From the NCBI GenBank assembly GCA_964030785.1, contig OZ034970.1:533670-597669 (forward strand): a stretch of DNA of 64,000 bases, read 5' to 3'. The notes below the pieces were generated by a model. That model did no database searches. It was not told where the DNA came from and saw only the letters and a program-made list of their open reading frames with translations. The position numbers and the translations under genes were made by a program. Of this stretch, positions 35,056 to 43,534 are shown one piece after another (the stretch's first letter is position 1; every line of letters begins with the position of its first letter). The DNA is from Siderastrea siderea (lineage: Eukaryota; Cnidaria; Anthozoa; Scleractinia; Rhizangiidae).

Positions 35056-36105
35056 ATGTCGTTCTACGTGACGTTACCCAGTCATGCCAACCGACGTGAA
35101 TTTCCCAACAACCAACCCAATTCCTTCAAGATTCGTTTACCTCAACCGTTACAGCTCACGGGAGGTGGTTGGCAAGTGGGGTTGAGTGCCATTTCCTTAC
35201 CGGATGCTCGCGTCAATTTGTATGAGTTGGTGAAGAAAAATGGGTACGTCATGGGGGTGTCCTGGGGCCAAACCTATCCCAAACCGGGTGGAAAAGACGG
35301 GGAAATGACCTCGCGAGTAGACACCGCGCGAAGCATCATCAATGACGTGAAAGATTTGGATTGGGTGGTGGATGGCGTGAGTTTCATGAAAGCCACCATT
35401 GCTCACTTGGAACAACAACGTATGGAAATGGCCATTCAAGGCGGCCGGTTTACCAATGATCAAGGCAAACACACCTACGTCAAGTTTCGTTGGGAAGGCG
35501 AGGATCTGCTCATCGACAACACGAATATCTGCCATTGCGGCACCGACACGCCAGCCCTGACCATCTACACCAAGTTAGCGCTCAAGATGGGGTGGTTACG
35601 TAAAATTGACAATGTGTTGATTTTGGGGCCAAACTTACAACAAGAATTCATGGGGGATCAAATCCCCAACATGACAAAACCCGCTGACAATGATTGGAAC
35701 GATGTCACCGACGGTCAGGGGAAGGCGGTCTTTTGGACGGTGCGTTCTATTTTACCGGATTATTTACAATTGAGTATGAGTTGTGGGTGGCGTTTCACCA
35801 ACTTGAATGTAGCATTTCGGGCAGTGGTGGGTGAACCCACACGATCGTTGCACGTGTACTCCGACGTGGCAGGCAGCACTGTGGTGGGCAATCGCGTGAC
35901 TGATTTGTTGCGTGAAATCCAGTACAAGCGAGAAGCACGCGGCAACCTGTACTTTGAACCGTTGCACATTCAATACATGTCTCTTCGTAACGAGGTGGTG
36001 GAAATGATTCACGTTCAAGTGGCTGAAACGATTGGTAGAGGAGGAGACTTGGTCAAGTTTGGTGAAGGTCATACGATTGTCACGTTACACTTCAAAAAGA
36101 CATAA
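35056..36105 (+). CDS. SFYVTL-family protein C, Polinton-2 copy
   Basis: 349 residues from ATG 35056, intact, 11 bp after gene B. Highly similar to Polinton-1 at 8822; the last quarter is virtually identical, including GDLVKFGEGHTIVTLHF. Confidence 0.87.
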   Translation: MSFYVTLPSHANRREFPNNQPNSFKIRLPQPLQLTGGGWQVGLSAISLPDARVNLYELVKKNGYVMGVSWGQTYPKPGGKDGEMTSRVDTARSIINDVKDLDWVVDGVSFMKATIAHLEQQRMEMAIQGGRFTNDQGKHTYVKFRWEGEDLLIDNTNICHCGTDTPALTIYTKLALKMGWLRKIDNVLILGPNLQQEFMGDQIPNMTKPADNDWNDVTDGQGKAVFWTVRSILPDYLQLSMSCGWRFTNLNVAFRAVVGEPTRSLHVYSDVAGSTVVGNRVTDLLREIQYKREARGNLYFEPLHIQYMSLRNEVVEMIHVQVAETIGRGGDLVKFGEGHTIVTLHFKKT

Positions 36106-36140
36106 AAAGGGGGTGGCCAAGGGAGTGTCCCAATCACAAG

Positions 36141-36332
36141 ATGCCCAAGACAAGGGTGCGTCGAACGAGACGAAGGAGAAGAAGGCAACGAGGGGGTTTA
36201 TTCCCACTGGCCGCCCTTATTCCAGCCTTGATCGCTGGAGGGAAAGCCTTGGCGTTGGGTGCCGCGGGTGGTGCCGCGAGTTACGGGGCTAAAAAAGGGT
36301 TGGAAGCCGCTTTTCGGAAAAGAAGACGATGA
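36141..36332 (+). CDS. Arg-rich small core-like protein with QRGG site, Polinton-2
   Basis: 63 residues, one Arg shorter than the Polinton-1 copy at 9907. Retains QRGG and the LFPLAALIPALIAGG hydrophobic stretch. Confidence 0.77.
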   Translation: MPKTRVRRTRRRRRRQRGGLFPLAALIPALIAGGKALALGAAGGAASYGAKKGLEAAFRKRRR

Positions 36333-36388
36333 TGACGGTATGAAAAGAGACGAGTCCTGTGACACAAACCAAACGTGAAGACGACACA

Positions 36389-36724
36389 ATGCGTGGGGGA
36401 AGTTTGACACGATTTCGGACCGACGAGTGGTATGATCAACAGGGTCAAAGTGGACAAGGGTTGGTGACGGATCTCTTGCGTGGGGGGTTCCAAGGCCTTA
36501 AAAGCACGCGAAATCCTTTAAAACTGCCTAGTAATATCAAGAGAGGATTGGAAACGGGTTTGACACGAGGTATCAAACGCAAAGCCGAAGACGTCATTAA
36601 AAAAGAAATCACCAAACAAGCCAAGAAAGCTTTGAGTCATAAGAGCGTGAAAGACGCCGTGCGTGTGGCCAGTGCTTTGTTTCCCAAACAAACCAAACGT
36701 GCACGTGATATTTTTGGAGTGTAA
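36389..36724 (+). CDS. MRGG-site basic protein, Polinton-2
   Basis: 111 residues from ATG 36389 (MRGGSLTRF). The second site reads LLRGG here instead of LMRGG, still fitting [MIL]xGG. Intact otherwise. The stop codon overlaps the next ATG by one base (TAATG). Confidence 0.75.
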   Translation: MRGGSLTRFRTDEWYDQQGQSGQGLVTDLLRGGFQGLKSTRNPLKLPSNIKRGLETGLTRGIKRKAEDVIKKEITKQAKKALSHKSVKDAVRVASALFPKQTKRARDIFGV

Positions 36725-36943
36725 TGGATCCCGTGCATTCACGACCTCGACGGATTCGTAGTGATCGAGGGTTGTCTCAATGGGGTGGACTGTATCCATT
36801 TTGGAAACTCATGCGACGACAAGGTGGTGGATGGTCCCGAGGTGATGAGAGTCCCCGGGTTTGATTTGAGACAACGTTTAGCACGACGACGCTATAAAAA
36901 CCCCTCACGACGACGACGGGGTACCACTCGACGACGACGTTAA
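36724..36943 (+). pseudogene. Arg-rich QRGG protein, frameshifted
   Basis: Homologue of 10497. The first 35 codons follow Polinton-1, then a 5-bp deletion after the GGW codons shifts the frame to an early TGA after about 46 residues; the Arg-rich 3' half continues in another frame. The motif has also changed from QRGG to QGGG. The embedded capsid-gene TATA box (36893-36900) is unaffected. Confidence 0.75.
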
Positions 36944-36945
36944 AC

Positions 36946-38346
36946 ATGCCTGACGTGAGTACGCAAACCGCCCCGGCTCACGAGCGTTCCGAAGGGACCG
37001 TCAACCCTGCATTACGGATTTTCAAGGTGCCACCGACCGACATTAGCATCAATGCCTATCGCATGGTTACCATTCAACCCACCACCACGGGTATCAATCC
37101 CATGGAATTCATCATTCCAGGGTTGGACGATTTTGTGGATTTGGGACGCAGTTACTTTACCATGGAATTGAGATTGCAAAAGAGTACGAACGATAACTTG
37201 GTGGCCAATCAGAAATTGTGGCCCGTCAATAATTTGGCCCATTCCATCATCAAACAAATTGACTTGCAGTTGAATGGCACGTTGATCAGTCCACAATCCG
37301 ACACTTATCATTACAAAGCTTACCTGGAAACCTTGCTGAATTATGACCGAGAAGATGGCAAGACCGTGTTAGGACCCCAAGGATGGTACAATCAAGTGGA
37401 TTTCCCACCCCAATGGACCGCCACCAACACAGACTATACAGGACCTGATGCTGCCTATACCGCTCTCAGTGCCAATCACAAAGGAGCCTTGGCCGCCATG
37501 GTAGCCGAAACCGCCAAGTATGCTGGAGGTGTCACCCACAGTCTGGTGTTTACCCCGCACCTGGAAGTCTTTCACACTGGCAAACTGTTGGTGCCAGGCA
37601 TCGAAATCAAGATGAAATTTCATTTCAATGGCCCCAGCCTGTTTTTCAATGGAGTGGCTCTAGCTGGCCGATTGATGGAAGGGGATGTGAAACTACGGTT
37701 TCATCTATGTCAACTGCGTTTGAATGACGCCATCTACCAGAGTTTATCTAGCAAAAGACACAATGAAGGAGAAGTGGCGGCTTACCCGACCGTCCGCAGT
37801 GAAATCCGGACCTTCAGCATGCAAAACAACCTCGTCCGCTTTGATATCCCGAACCTGTTTCAAAACAGAATACCTGACCGATTGATTGTGGGGTTACTGG
37901 ACAGCCGTGCCTTCAATGGAGATGTGACCCGAGATCCTTTCTGTTTCCAGAAATTTGGTCTGACGTCCATTCGACAGATTGTCAAAGGAGAAGAATACCC
38001 TTATGAAACCCTACAGTTAGTGCACAACAATGGCACCCGAGATAATCTAGGCTACTTCCGTTTTCTGCAAGCCAGTGGTGCTTGGTGTAAAAAGAAAGGC
38101 AACATGGTAGAACTGCTCGATTGGGGCCAAGCTAAAAATTGTACCTTGTACATGTTTGACAATGTGGCCAATGGATGTGCTGACAGTCAAACCCTCAACC
38201 CCAAGCAAACAGGCGATTTACAACTGGTCTTGGAATTTGGAGCCGCCCCCGGTGTCAATATAACCGTGCTCGTCTATGGAGAATTTGAGAACTTGCTGGA
38301 GATTGACCAGAACGGAGCCGTGTTGTATAACATTTACCAACACTAA
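36946..38346 (+). CDS. MCP: Major capsid protein, Polinton-2 copy
   Basis: 466 residues, intact and the same length as Polinton-1. By eye about 97% identical, with replacements clustered at about residues 86-90 and 160-195, probably a surface loop. Retains the PVNNLAHSII and TYHYKAYLETLLNY signature. Preservation of the capsid gene while others decay is consistent with recent activity. Confidence 0.93.
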   Translation: MPDVSTQTAPAHERSEGTVNPALRIFKVPPTDISINAYRMVTIQPTTTGINPMEFIIPGLDDFVDLGRSYFTMELRLQKSTNDNLVANQKLWPVNNLAHSIIKQIDLQLNGTLISPQSDTYHYKAYLETLLNYDREDGKTVLGPQGWYNQVDFPPQWTATNTDYTGPDAAYTALSANHKGALAAMVAETAKYAGGVTHSLVFTPHLEVFHTGKLLVPGIEIKMKFHFNGPSLFFNGVALAGRLMEGDVKLRFHLCQLRLNDAIYQSLSSKRHNEGEVAAYPTVRSEIRTFSMQNNLVRFDIPNLFQNRIPDRLIVGLLDSRAFNGDVTRDPFCFQKFGLTSIRQIVKGEEYPYETLQLVHNNGTRDNLGYFRFLQASGAWCKKKGNMVELLDWGQAKNCTLYMFDNVANGCADSQTLNPKQTGDLQLVLEFGAAPGVNITVLVYGEFENLLEIDQNGAVLYNIYQH

Positions 38347-38348
38347 AG

Positions 38349-38888
38349 ATGGAACATGTGGCCTTGAATAATGTGCAATTGGATTATTTAGCCCGAGACG
38401 ACCCGCAATTGAAACCGGTCTTTTACGGGACAGTGGCCTGTGATCGTTTACCCAAGACTCCTGTCAAGACTTCCCCTCAAGGATACATTGTGAATACCGA
38501 CCCACACGATCAACCGGGACAACATTGGTTAGCGGTGTGGACGGATGGAAAGGTGTGTGAAGTCCTGGACAGTTATGCTTTGCCCATGGACACGTACGAG
38601 CAAGCCGCTCCTTTGCGAGAATGGATTGTCAACCATTGGAAGTATGTGGTGACCAATGGCAAGTCCCTCCAAGCCATTTCAAGCAAGAATTGTGGTGATT
38701 ACGCCTTGTTGTACTTGAAAGCCAAAGCCCGTGGACGGACCTTGCAAGCATTTTTAAATGAGTTTTCGGATTATGATTATGTCAGGAATGACCATCAAGC
38801 GGGTCAACGCCTTCAACAATTGATTGTAGGTCAAGAAGCCAGATGGTATCAACTTTGTTGTCATCCGTATCATCAATGTAATGCTTAA
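38349..38888 (+). CDS. PRO: Adenain-like cysteine protease, Polinton-2 copy
   Basis: 179 residues, intact. His in QHWLAVW, Asp in LDSYALP, Gln in KSLQAISS and Cys in NCGDYALLYL are all present. Followed by AATAAA near 38887 and the tRNA-like gene. Confidence 0.92.
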   Translation: MEHVALNNVQLDYLARDDPQLKPVFYGTVACDRLPKTPVKTSPQGYIVNTDPHDQPGQHWLAVWTDGKVCEVLDSYALPMDTYEQAAPLREWIVNHWKYVVTNGKSLQAISSKNCGDYALLYLKAKARGRTLQAFLNEFSDYDYVRNDHQAGQRLQQLIVGQEARWYQLCCHPYHQCNA

Positions 38889-38918
38889 ATAAAAAAGTTC
38901 GTTGGAAAAAACGGTGTC

Positions 38919-39000
38919 GGAGTCGTAGCTCAGTTGGTAGAGCCTTTGGACTTGATCCAAGATAGCGATTGGGTCGTGGGTTCGAGTCCCACCGATTCCA
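38919..39000 (+). tRNA. tRNA-like Pol III gene, Polinton-2 copy (7-nt loop reads TTG)
   Basis: 82 nt with the same acceptor, D and T arms as 12698-12782. Anticodon arm TTTGG/CCAAG with loop ACTTGAT, a changed but still paired stem. The variable region is four bases shorter. A box TAGCTCAGTTGG and B box GGTTCGAGTCC are intact; a T9 run follows at 39014. The paired changes in the anticodon stem suggest selection on structure. Confidence 0.8.
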
Positions 39001-39039
39001 ATAAAAAGGTGCCTTTTTTTTTAACTGGGTAGTATCATC

Positions 39040-39693
39040 ATGCAAACGGGGAAACCGTTTCGTTTTCATACCCCCTCCAGTATTTTGGTGGTGGGTCCTT
39101 CGGGATGTGGTAAAACCGTGTTTACGGAAAAACTCTTGTTAGAGAACCGAGACTTGTTTGACACCCCACCGATCCAACGACATTATTGCTAAGGGGCCTG
39201 GCAAGATCGATTTCAAGGTATGCAAGATCGTGGGGTGGTGTTTCACGAAGGGATTCCCGATCATGACGCCTTGGTGCAATGGTTTCCTGAAGGACATGGG
39301 GTCCTGGTCTTGGATGATTTAATGGATGAAGGGAGTCACGATAAACGCGTGTTGGATTTATTCACCAAACATTCGCATCATCAAGGGGTGACCGTGTTGT
39401 ACTTGTGCCAAGACATGTTTCCCGTGGGTCGATATGCTAAAAGTATTTCCCGCAATGCCCATTACATTGTGGCGTTCAAGAACCCCCGAGATCAATTAGG
39501 GGTACGCAATGTCATGCTTCAATCGTTTCCTACCACTTGGAAAGACACGTTGGAGACGTTTCATCAGGCCACGACACGACCGTATGGGTATTTGGTCTTG
39601 GATTTACACCCCGCCTCCTCCGATCAACAACGTGTGTTGAGTCACCTGTTAAAAGACGAAGGATGGACTCGCACCTATCAAAAACGACTATAA
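39040..39693 (+). pseudogene. ATP: Packaging ATPase with a TAA at codon 51
   Basis: Full-length alignment with the 217-aa Polinton-1 ATPase. Walker A (GPSGCGKT) is encoded before the stop, but codon 51 (39190-39192) is TAA where Polinton-1 has TAT (Tyr). The remaining 157 residues, including Walker B, follow in the same frame. A polypeptide from a downstream start would lack the P-loop. Confidence 0.9.
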
Positions 39694-39734
39694 ATGGACA
39701 ACACCCCATTTGAACAGGAAAAAAGAGAGCGACC

Positions 39735-40108
39735 ATGGCAGATGATGACCGTCAACCTCCGCAATCGTACGATACCGTGGCCCCTGCGGGGGTTGGGGCG
39801 TCCAGCAGCAATCAAATGTCCATAAGCGCCTTCCAAGATTGGTATTTGTCGGGAGACCAAGGTCTTCTCGACGTCCTGCCTCCAATCTAGCCACCCCTCG
39901 AGGATCTTGGACGTCTGGGAGTCCACCCCCTCGTACCTTGCGTCAAGCAGATTTACAACGACGTTTACGGATGCTGTTACAAGATCAAGAACAATTAGCC
40001 CAAGGACGTGAAATTGCTAATGTCACCATGACCAATAGCATTGTGACCAGTTATAAACAGGGAGGAGCACCCAGCGTACAAACGTCTTCGTCCCGTGTTT
40101 CGCCGTGA
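39735..40108 (+). pseudogene. Gly-rich protein remnant (internal deletion)
   Basis: The first 48 codons match the Polinton-1 300-aa protein, then a deletion of roughly 0.5 kb joins them out of frame to the C-terminal part, giving a TAG at 39888-39890 after 51 residues. The entire Gly tract and Arg cluster are gone. The conserved C-terminal helix is still open in another frame (to 40108) and could be expressed from an internal start. Confidence 0.8.
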
Positions 40109-40110
40109 GG

Positions 40111-40770
40111 ATGAAAACCGTTGTGTCGTTATTGAATGGATCGAAACATCATGGTATTCCCTTCCCCCCGGAATTATTACAACGCATGGATTCCTTGTAT
40201 GCCTTTTATCATCAACAATGGTGGTGTTATCGAAAAATGTTGAATCATTACAAGTGTATCAATGCCTTGTTCAATGGCATGGCGTTACTCCTGATGGCTG
40301 CAGGCATGATTGCTGGGCCCCTTTTGGAAAACAGTACGTTGGTAGCCTGTTTGGCGGCCGTGGGGACCGTGGTCAAAGGATGGAATGATTTCAAACAATA
40401 CCGATTTAAAGTGACCATGAGTCGATTTGCGTTTACCACGTATGCCAAAGCCTTGACCGAATTGAAAACCCATGTGCGGGGTGTTCCCTTGGAGGATCTG
40501 GAACGATTTTTAATCAAGATGCAAACCTTGGATGATACCATTGTGGATTTCACCCCTCCATTACCCAAACGATGTGTACAAGATTACCATGGTCATTTTG
40601 TGTACCAACCCTTGGAAGCCCTATGCTATGTGGACGGATGTCCTCGTCCCTTGAAACCCAAACACTATTGGATCAATAAAAAGCCCCTCCCTCCCAGTCC
40701 CACACTCTTAGAACCATGGCCGTCCAACGAAGACGACGCAGAAAAAGGAAACAAAGAGGAGGGGCTTTAA
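40111..40770 (+). CDS. Two-TM membrane protein, Polinton-2 copy
   Basis: 219 residues from ATG 40111. Both hydrophobic segments and the following helix are unchanged relative to Polinton-1; the acidic tail is two residues shorter. Overlaps the next gene by 55 nt. Confidence 0.82.
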   Translation: MKTVVSLLNGSKHHGIPFPPELLQRMDSLYAFYHQQWWCYRKMLNHYKCINALFNGMALLLMAAGMIAGPLLENSTLVACLAAVGTVVKGWNDFKQYRFKVTMSRFAFTTYAKALTELKTHVRGVPLEDLERFLIKMQTLDDTIVDFTPPLPKRCVQDYHGHFVYQPLEALCYVDGCPRPLKPKHYWINKKPLPPSPTLLEPWPSNEDDAEKGNKEEGL

Positions 40771-41048
40771 TGCGTCGCAAACCCCGTTTGGTGGATAAAA
40801 TAGCGCATGGCATGAGTATGTTTCTATCAGGCCCAGCGCCCGGGTTTGGACTCGCTTTAGGCAAATTAGGCGGTCAAGCCTTGAAAGGCATTACCGATAA
40901 TGTACAACATTACCGACGACAACGAGGTGGGGGTTGGTGGCAAGATTTGAAACGCAATACCCGTCAAGGCTATAAAGAGTCGCGAGACGTGATCAAACAA
41001 AACAAAGCCCTTCAACGTCTATTGACGAATCGTCCATGGTATCCTTGA
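40716..41048 (+). CDS. Basic protein with two QRGG sites, Polinton-2
   Basis: 110 residues. The Arg run is two residues shorter, and a TAT CCT extension adds Tyr-Pro at the C-terminus. Both QRGG sites are retained. Confidence 0.8.
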   Translation: MAVQRRRRRKRKQRGGALMRRKPRLVDKIAHGMSMFLSGPAPGFGLALGKLGGQALKGITDNVQHYRRQRGGGWWQDLKRNTRQGYKESRDVIKQNKALQRLLTNRPWYP

Positions 41049-41203
41049 GGAGAAGAAGACGACGACGTCGTCGTCAACGAGGCGGTTTTTTAAATCTATT
41101 GGTCCCCGCCATGGCAGGATTAGGGAAAGCCGTGGCCTTGGAAACGGATAAACGTATAAAACGCACGATTCAAAAAGCCAACCAACGGTATCGTCACCGA
41201 TAA
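41036..41203 (+). CDS. 55-aa Arg-rich protein with QRGG site, Polinton-2
   Basis: Begins MVSLRRR inside the previous gene (13-nt overlap). Same length, QRGG and hydrophobic segment as the Polinton-1 copy at 15351. Confidence 0.75.
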   Translation: MVSLRRRRRRRRRQRGGFLNLLVPAMAGLGKAVALETDKRIKRTIQKANQRYRHR

Positions 41204-41206
41204 AGG

Positions 41207-41533
41207 ATGCAACGTCTTCGACGTCAATTACCGTTTTTACGGTCCATGTTACAAGAAGCCAATGGTTTGAAACGTCAAGAGTTGTTACAACATGCCAATG
41301 CCGATCAAATCAATGCTGTGAGTGAATTGGTCTTGAACTTCTTAAAAAACAAGATTCCCGTCACCCCACCCATCCTAGCTAAACTTCAACCCTATAAAAA
41401 GGTGCTACGTGATTTGGGACGTCGTCAACATTCCGTCAAAAAACGTCGTCAGTGGTTGGTCCAACAAAAAGGACGCGGATTGTTTCAAGGACTTCACGAG
41501 GTGTTATGTCAATGTGCTCGACCGACCCGTTAA
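41207..41533 (+). CDS. Conserved Polinton protein (intact start)
   Basis: 108 residues starting MQRLRRQLPFL, 3 bp after the preceding stop. Intact homologue of the start-less Polinton-1 gene at 15522. Contains the 'NADQINAVSELVLNFLKNKI' helical block and a KKRRQWL basic stretch. Function unknown; recurrent in cnidarian Polintons. Confidence 0.8.
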   Translation: MQRLRRQLPFLRSMLQEANGLKRQELLQHANADQINAVSELVLNFLKNKIPVTPPILAKLQPYKKVLRDLGRRQHSVKKRRQWLVQQKGRGLFQGLHEVLCQCARPTR

Positions 41534-41748
41534 CCCTGGCCACGTGGATCACTCTATTACAAGAGGCCAATCGGGCCACCGACAAGTGGAAAGACGAGTG
41601 TTCTTATTGGAAGCATAAATATCACCTGTTGTATCGAGAGTACCAACACATCTTAAAGGCCCGTCTTTGTGAGAGCTGTCGTGTTGTGGAAGACGGGGAA
41701 CTTTGTCCCGACTGTAGTCAACCACCACCATGGACGAGGTCTACATGA
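41512..41748 (+). CDS. Zinc-ribbon small protein
   Basis: 78 residues starting MCSTDPLTLATW. A helical N-terminal half with Trp/Tyr-rich 'YWKHKYHLLYREYQHIL', then CESC - 11 residues - CPDC, a zinc ribbon. It overlaps its neighbours by 22 and 19 nt. Present only as fragments in Polinton-1. Zinc ribbons of this size often act in transcription or nucleic-acid binding; the role here is unknown. Confidence 0.75.
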   Translation: MCSTDPLTLATWITLLQEANRATDKWKDECSYWKHKYHLLYREYQHILKARLCESCRVVEDGELCPDCSQPPPWTRST

Positions 41749-42374
41749 TTCCCCAAAAGGACTTGAAACAACTCATTCAATATTACAAAGGACAACTCAC
41801 CGAAAATGCTTTGTTGAACAAAGCCGCGACGCTCGCCGCCAAAAAACATGTGTTGTTAGCCAATCCCCAATTGCCTCCCGCCCTGGTCAATGCCCAAACT
41901 AAACCGTTGAGTCAAGAATTAATCAAGTTAACCAAACGCATTCGTCAATTTCCCGGAGGCGTGGGTGTAGGGGCGCCGGGTGGCCCACCAGGCGAAGAAG
42001 GTGAGGAAGAAGCCGGGGATTTGGTGACGGCACCCGTGGAACAATGGTTGAAGCGCATGATAAAAGGCAGCCCGTCGACCCCCAAACCACCCATTACCCC
42101 TGCAACCAAGAAAGGCAAAGGAGCAGCCACCACCAGTAAAATTCCCATTGTCAAGAAAGGGAGCCCATCCACCAGTCGAGGGGATACCCGGTCGCGTTTA
42201 GAAGCCATTCGAGAACAGCGCAAGACCTTGGAAAAAAAGTTAGCCGAGAGTCGCAAAGGCAAAGGCAAAGCACCCGCCCGAGAAGTGGAACGATTGAAAC
42301 CCTTACCTGGTTGGGAAGATTGGGCCCAAGGTAAAAAGTTACGACGTCGATTGGATTACGACGACAGTGACTAA
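41730..42374 (+). CDS. Polinton-associated protein, Polinton-2 copy of 15902
   Basis: 214 residues. The N-terminal signature is conserved; the Ser/Thr/Pro linker differs by indels and has one PSTSRG copy instead of two, and the KG repeat is shorter. Function unknown. Confidence 0.78.
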   Translation: MDEVYMIPQKDLKQLIQYYKGQLTENALLNKAATLAAKKHVLLANPQLPPALVNAQTKPLSQELIKLTKRIRQFPGGVGVGAPGGPPGEEGEEEAGDLVTAPVEQWLKRMIKGSPSTPKPPITPATKKGKGAATTSKIPIVKKGSPSTSRGDTRSRLEAIREQRKTLEKKLAESRKGKGKAPAREVERLKPLPGWEDWAQGKKLRRRLDYDDSD

Positions 42375-42379
42375 AAAAG

Positions 42380-42736
42380 ATGCCCACCAAGAGGAGAAGG
42401 GGTATCAAGCGGAAACGCACCCAACGAGGAGGGGCCTTGGATGTCCAAAAATGGATTGCTAAAACCGGCAAAGAATTTCATTGGCCCGGTTATCAGTACA
42501 TGGGTCCTGGCACCCATTTGGCCAAACGTCTGAAACGTGGGGATCCCGGCATCAATCGCTTGGACCAGATTGCTAAGCAACACGACATTGATTACAGCCG
42601 TGCCAAGAATTTGCAAGATAAATGGAAAGCCGATACGAAGATGATCCAAGCCATTGATCGATTACCCGGCAAGAAAACCAAGACGGAACGCGTGGTCAAA
42701 AAAATCATGCAAGCCAAGAAACGTTTAAAATTGTAA
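42380..42736 (+). CDS. Phospholipase A2-domain protein, Polinton-2 copy
   Basis: 118 residues. QRGG, YMGPGT, His-Asp in QHDIDY and the later Asp are all retained, with only a few conservative changes relative to 16558. Confidence 0.85.
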   Translation: MPTKRRRGIKRKRTQRGGALDVQKWIAKTGKEFHWPGYQYMGPGTHLAKRLKRGDPGINRLDQIAKQHDIDYSRAKNLQDKWKADTKMIQAIDRLPGKKTKTERVVKKIMQAKKRLKL

Positions 42737-42834
42737 TTGAATGGCACACCAAGCCGTACCATGTTGAGTAAACAATAAAAACAAATGAAAATGTCAATCA
42801 CTGTCTCTTTTTTTTTCCTCCAACCCTTTCATTC

Positions 42835-43359
42835 CTATGCAAACGTTCTGTCACAACGGTACCTGGCTCTGGAAGCCCGTGGCTGCGCCCGTCGTCGCTC
42901 TTCTTTGGCCCTGAGCTCCGTCAATTCGTCAAAGTCATCGTCGTTTTCTTGGTCTGTCGTGGGGCGGCGTTTCGTACCGTGGTAGGTGCAGCGGCAGGTC
43001 TGTTTTTTTTGGGGGGAGGCATCGGGAGAGGGCGGCGGTGCTGGCGCTGGTGTTAGAGGCCGCTTGAACTCGTACCGCCAGTAGTCGCAACAAAAATCCA
43101 GGCCCTCGATAAACCACCCTGTGGTCAGCTGTGGGTAATGGCCCGGGGTCCAATGTTGCTTCACGTAGGTGGCTCGTGCTGCCTGGGCTGCCTGGGCTGC
43201 CTGGGCTGCCTGTTTCAACCGTGCTCTCTCCTCCTCTAATTCTTCTCCAAACTGTGTGACCCCCCGGTCGAGCACCCACTCCTTCTTCACTTCAGATAAA
43301 ATTTCGTCCACTTGGAATGCCTCAAATTCTTCCAATAATTCGTCTGGACAAGAGGCCAT
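42835..43359 (-). CDS. WFIEGLDFCC-motif protein, single frame, repeats lost
   Basis: 174 residues from ATG 43359. Acidic helical start, an AAQAAQAAQAA repeat, then WFIEGLDFCCDYWRYEFKRP and a Pro-rich segment that continues in the same frame into a DDDFDEL acidic region and 'ELRAKEE', ending abruptly at RYRCDRTFA. The point of termination corresponds to the first RYR of the 15-residue repeats in Polinton-1, so the repeat domain and acidic tail appear deleted here. This copy shows that the two Polinton-1 frames belong together. Confidence 0.72.
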   Translation of the reverse strand: MASCPDELLEEFEAFQVDEILSEVKKEWVLDRGVTQFGEELEEERARLKQAAQAAQAAQAARATYVKQHWTPGHYPQLTTGWFIEGLDFCCDYWRYEFKRPLTPAPAPPPSPDASPQKKQTCRCTYHGTKRRPTTDQENDDDFDELTELRAKEERRRAQPRASRARYRCDRTFA

Positions 43360-43534
43360 GTTGAGAGGATCCACCCCGAGGTTCGATCTCTTTTATAGTG
43401 TCTCATTCGTTCCCCGCGAGGCCTGATGGGACTAACTTGGTGCCTTGCTTGGTGATTGGTTCATGCCCTTCTCCCACGTGACCTTTTTTTCTCTATAAAA
43501 AACGAGCACCGACCTCCAGCTAGTTCATCTGATC
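43360..43534. promoter_or_regulatory. Divergent promoter of polB and acidic gene, Polinton-2
   Basis: Minus-facing TATAAAAG near 43393 and plus-facing TATAAAAAA near 43494, with an ATTGG box and CACGTG between them. It is shorter than the Polinton-1 version because the G/C near-palindrome is missing. Confidence 0.75.
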
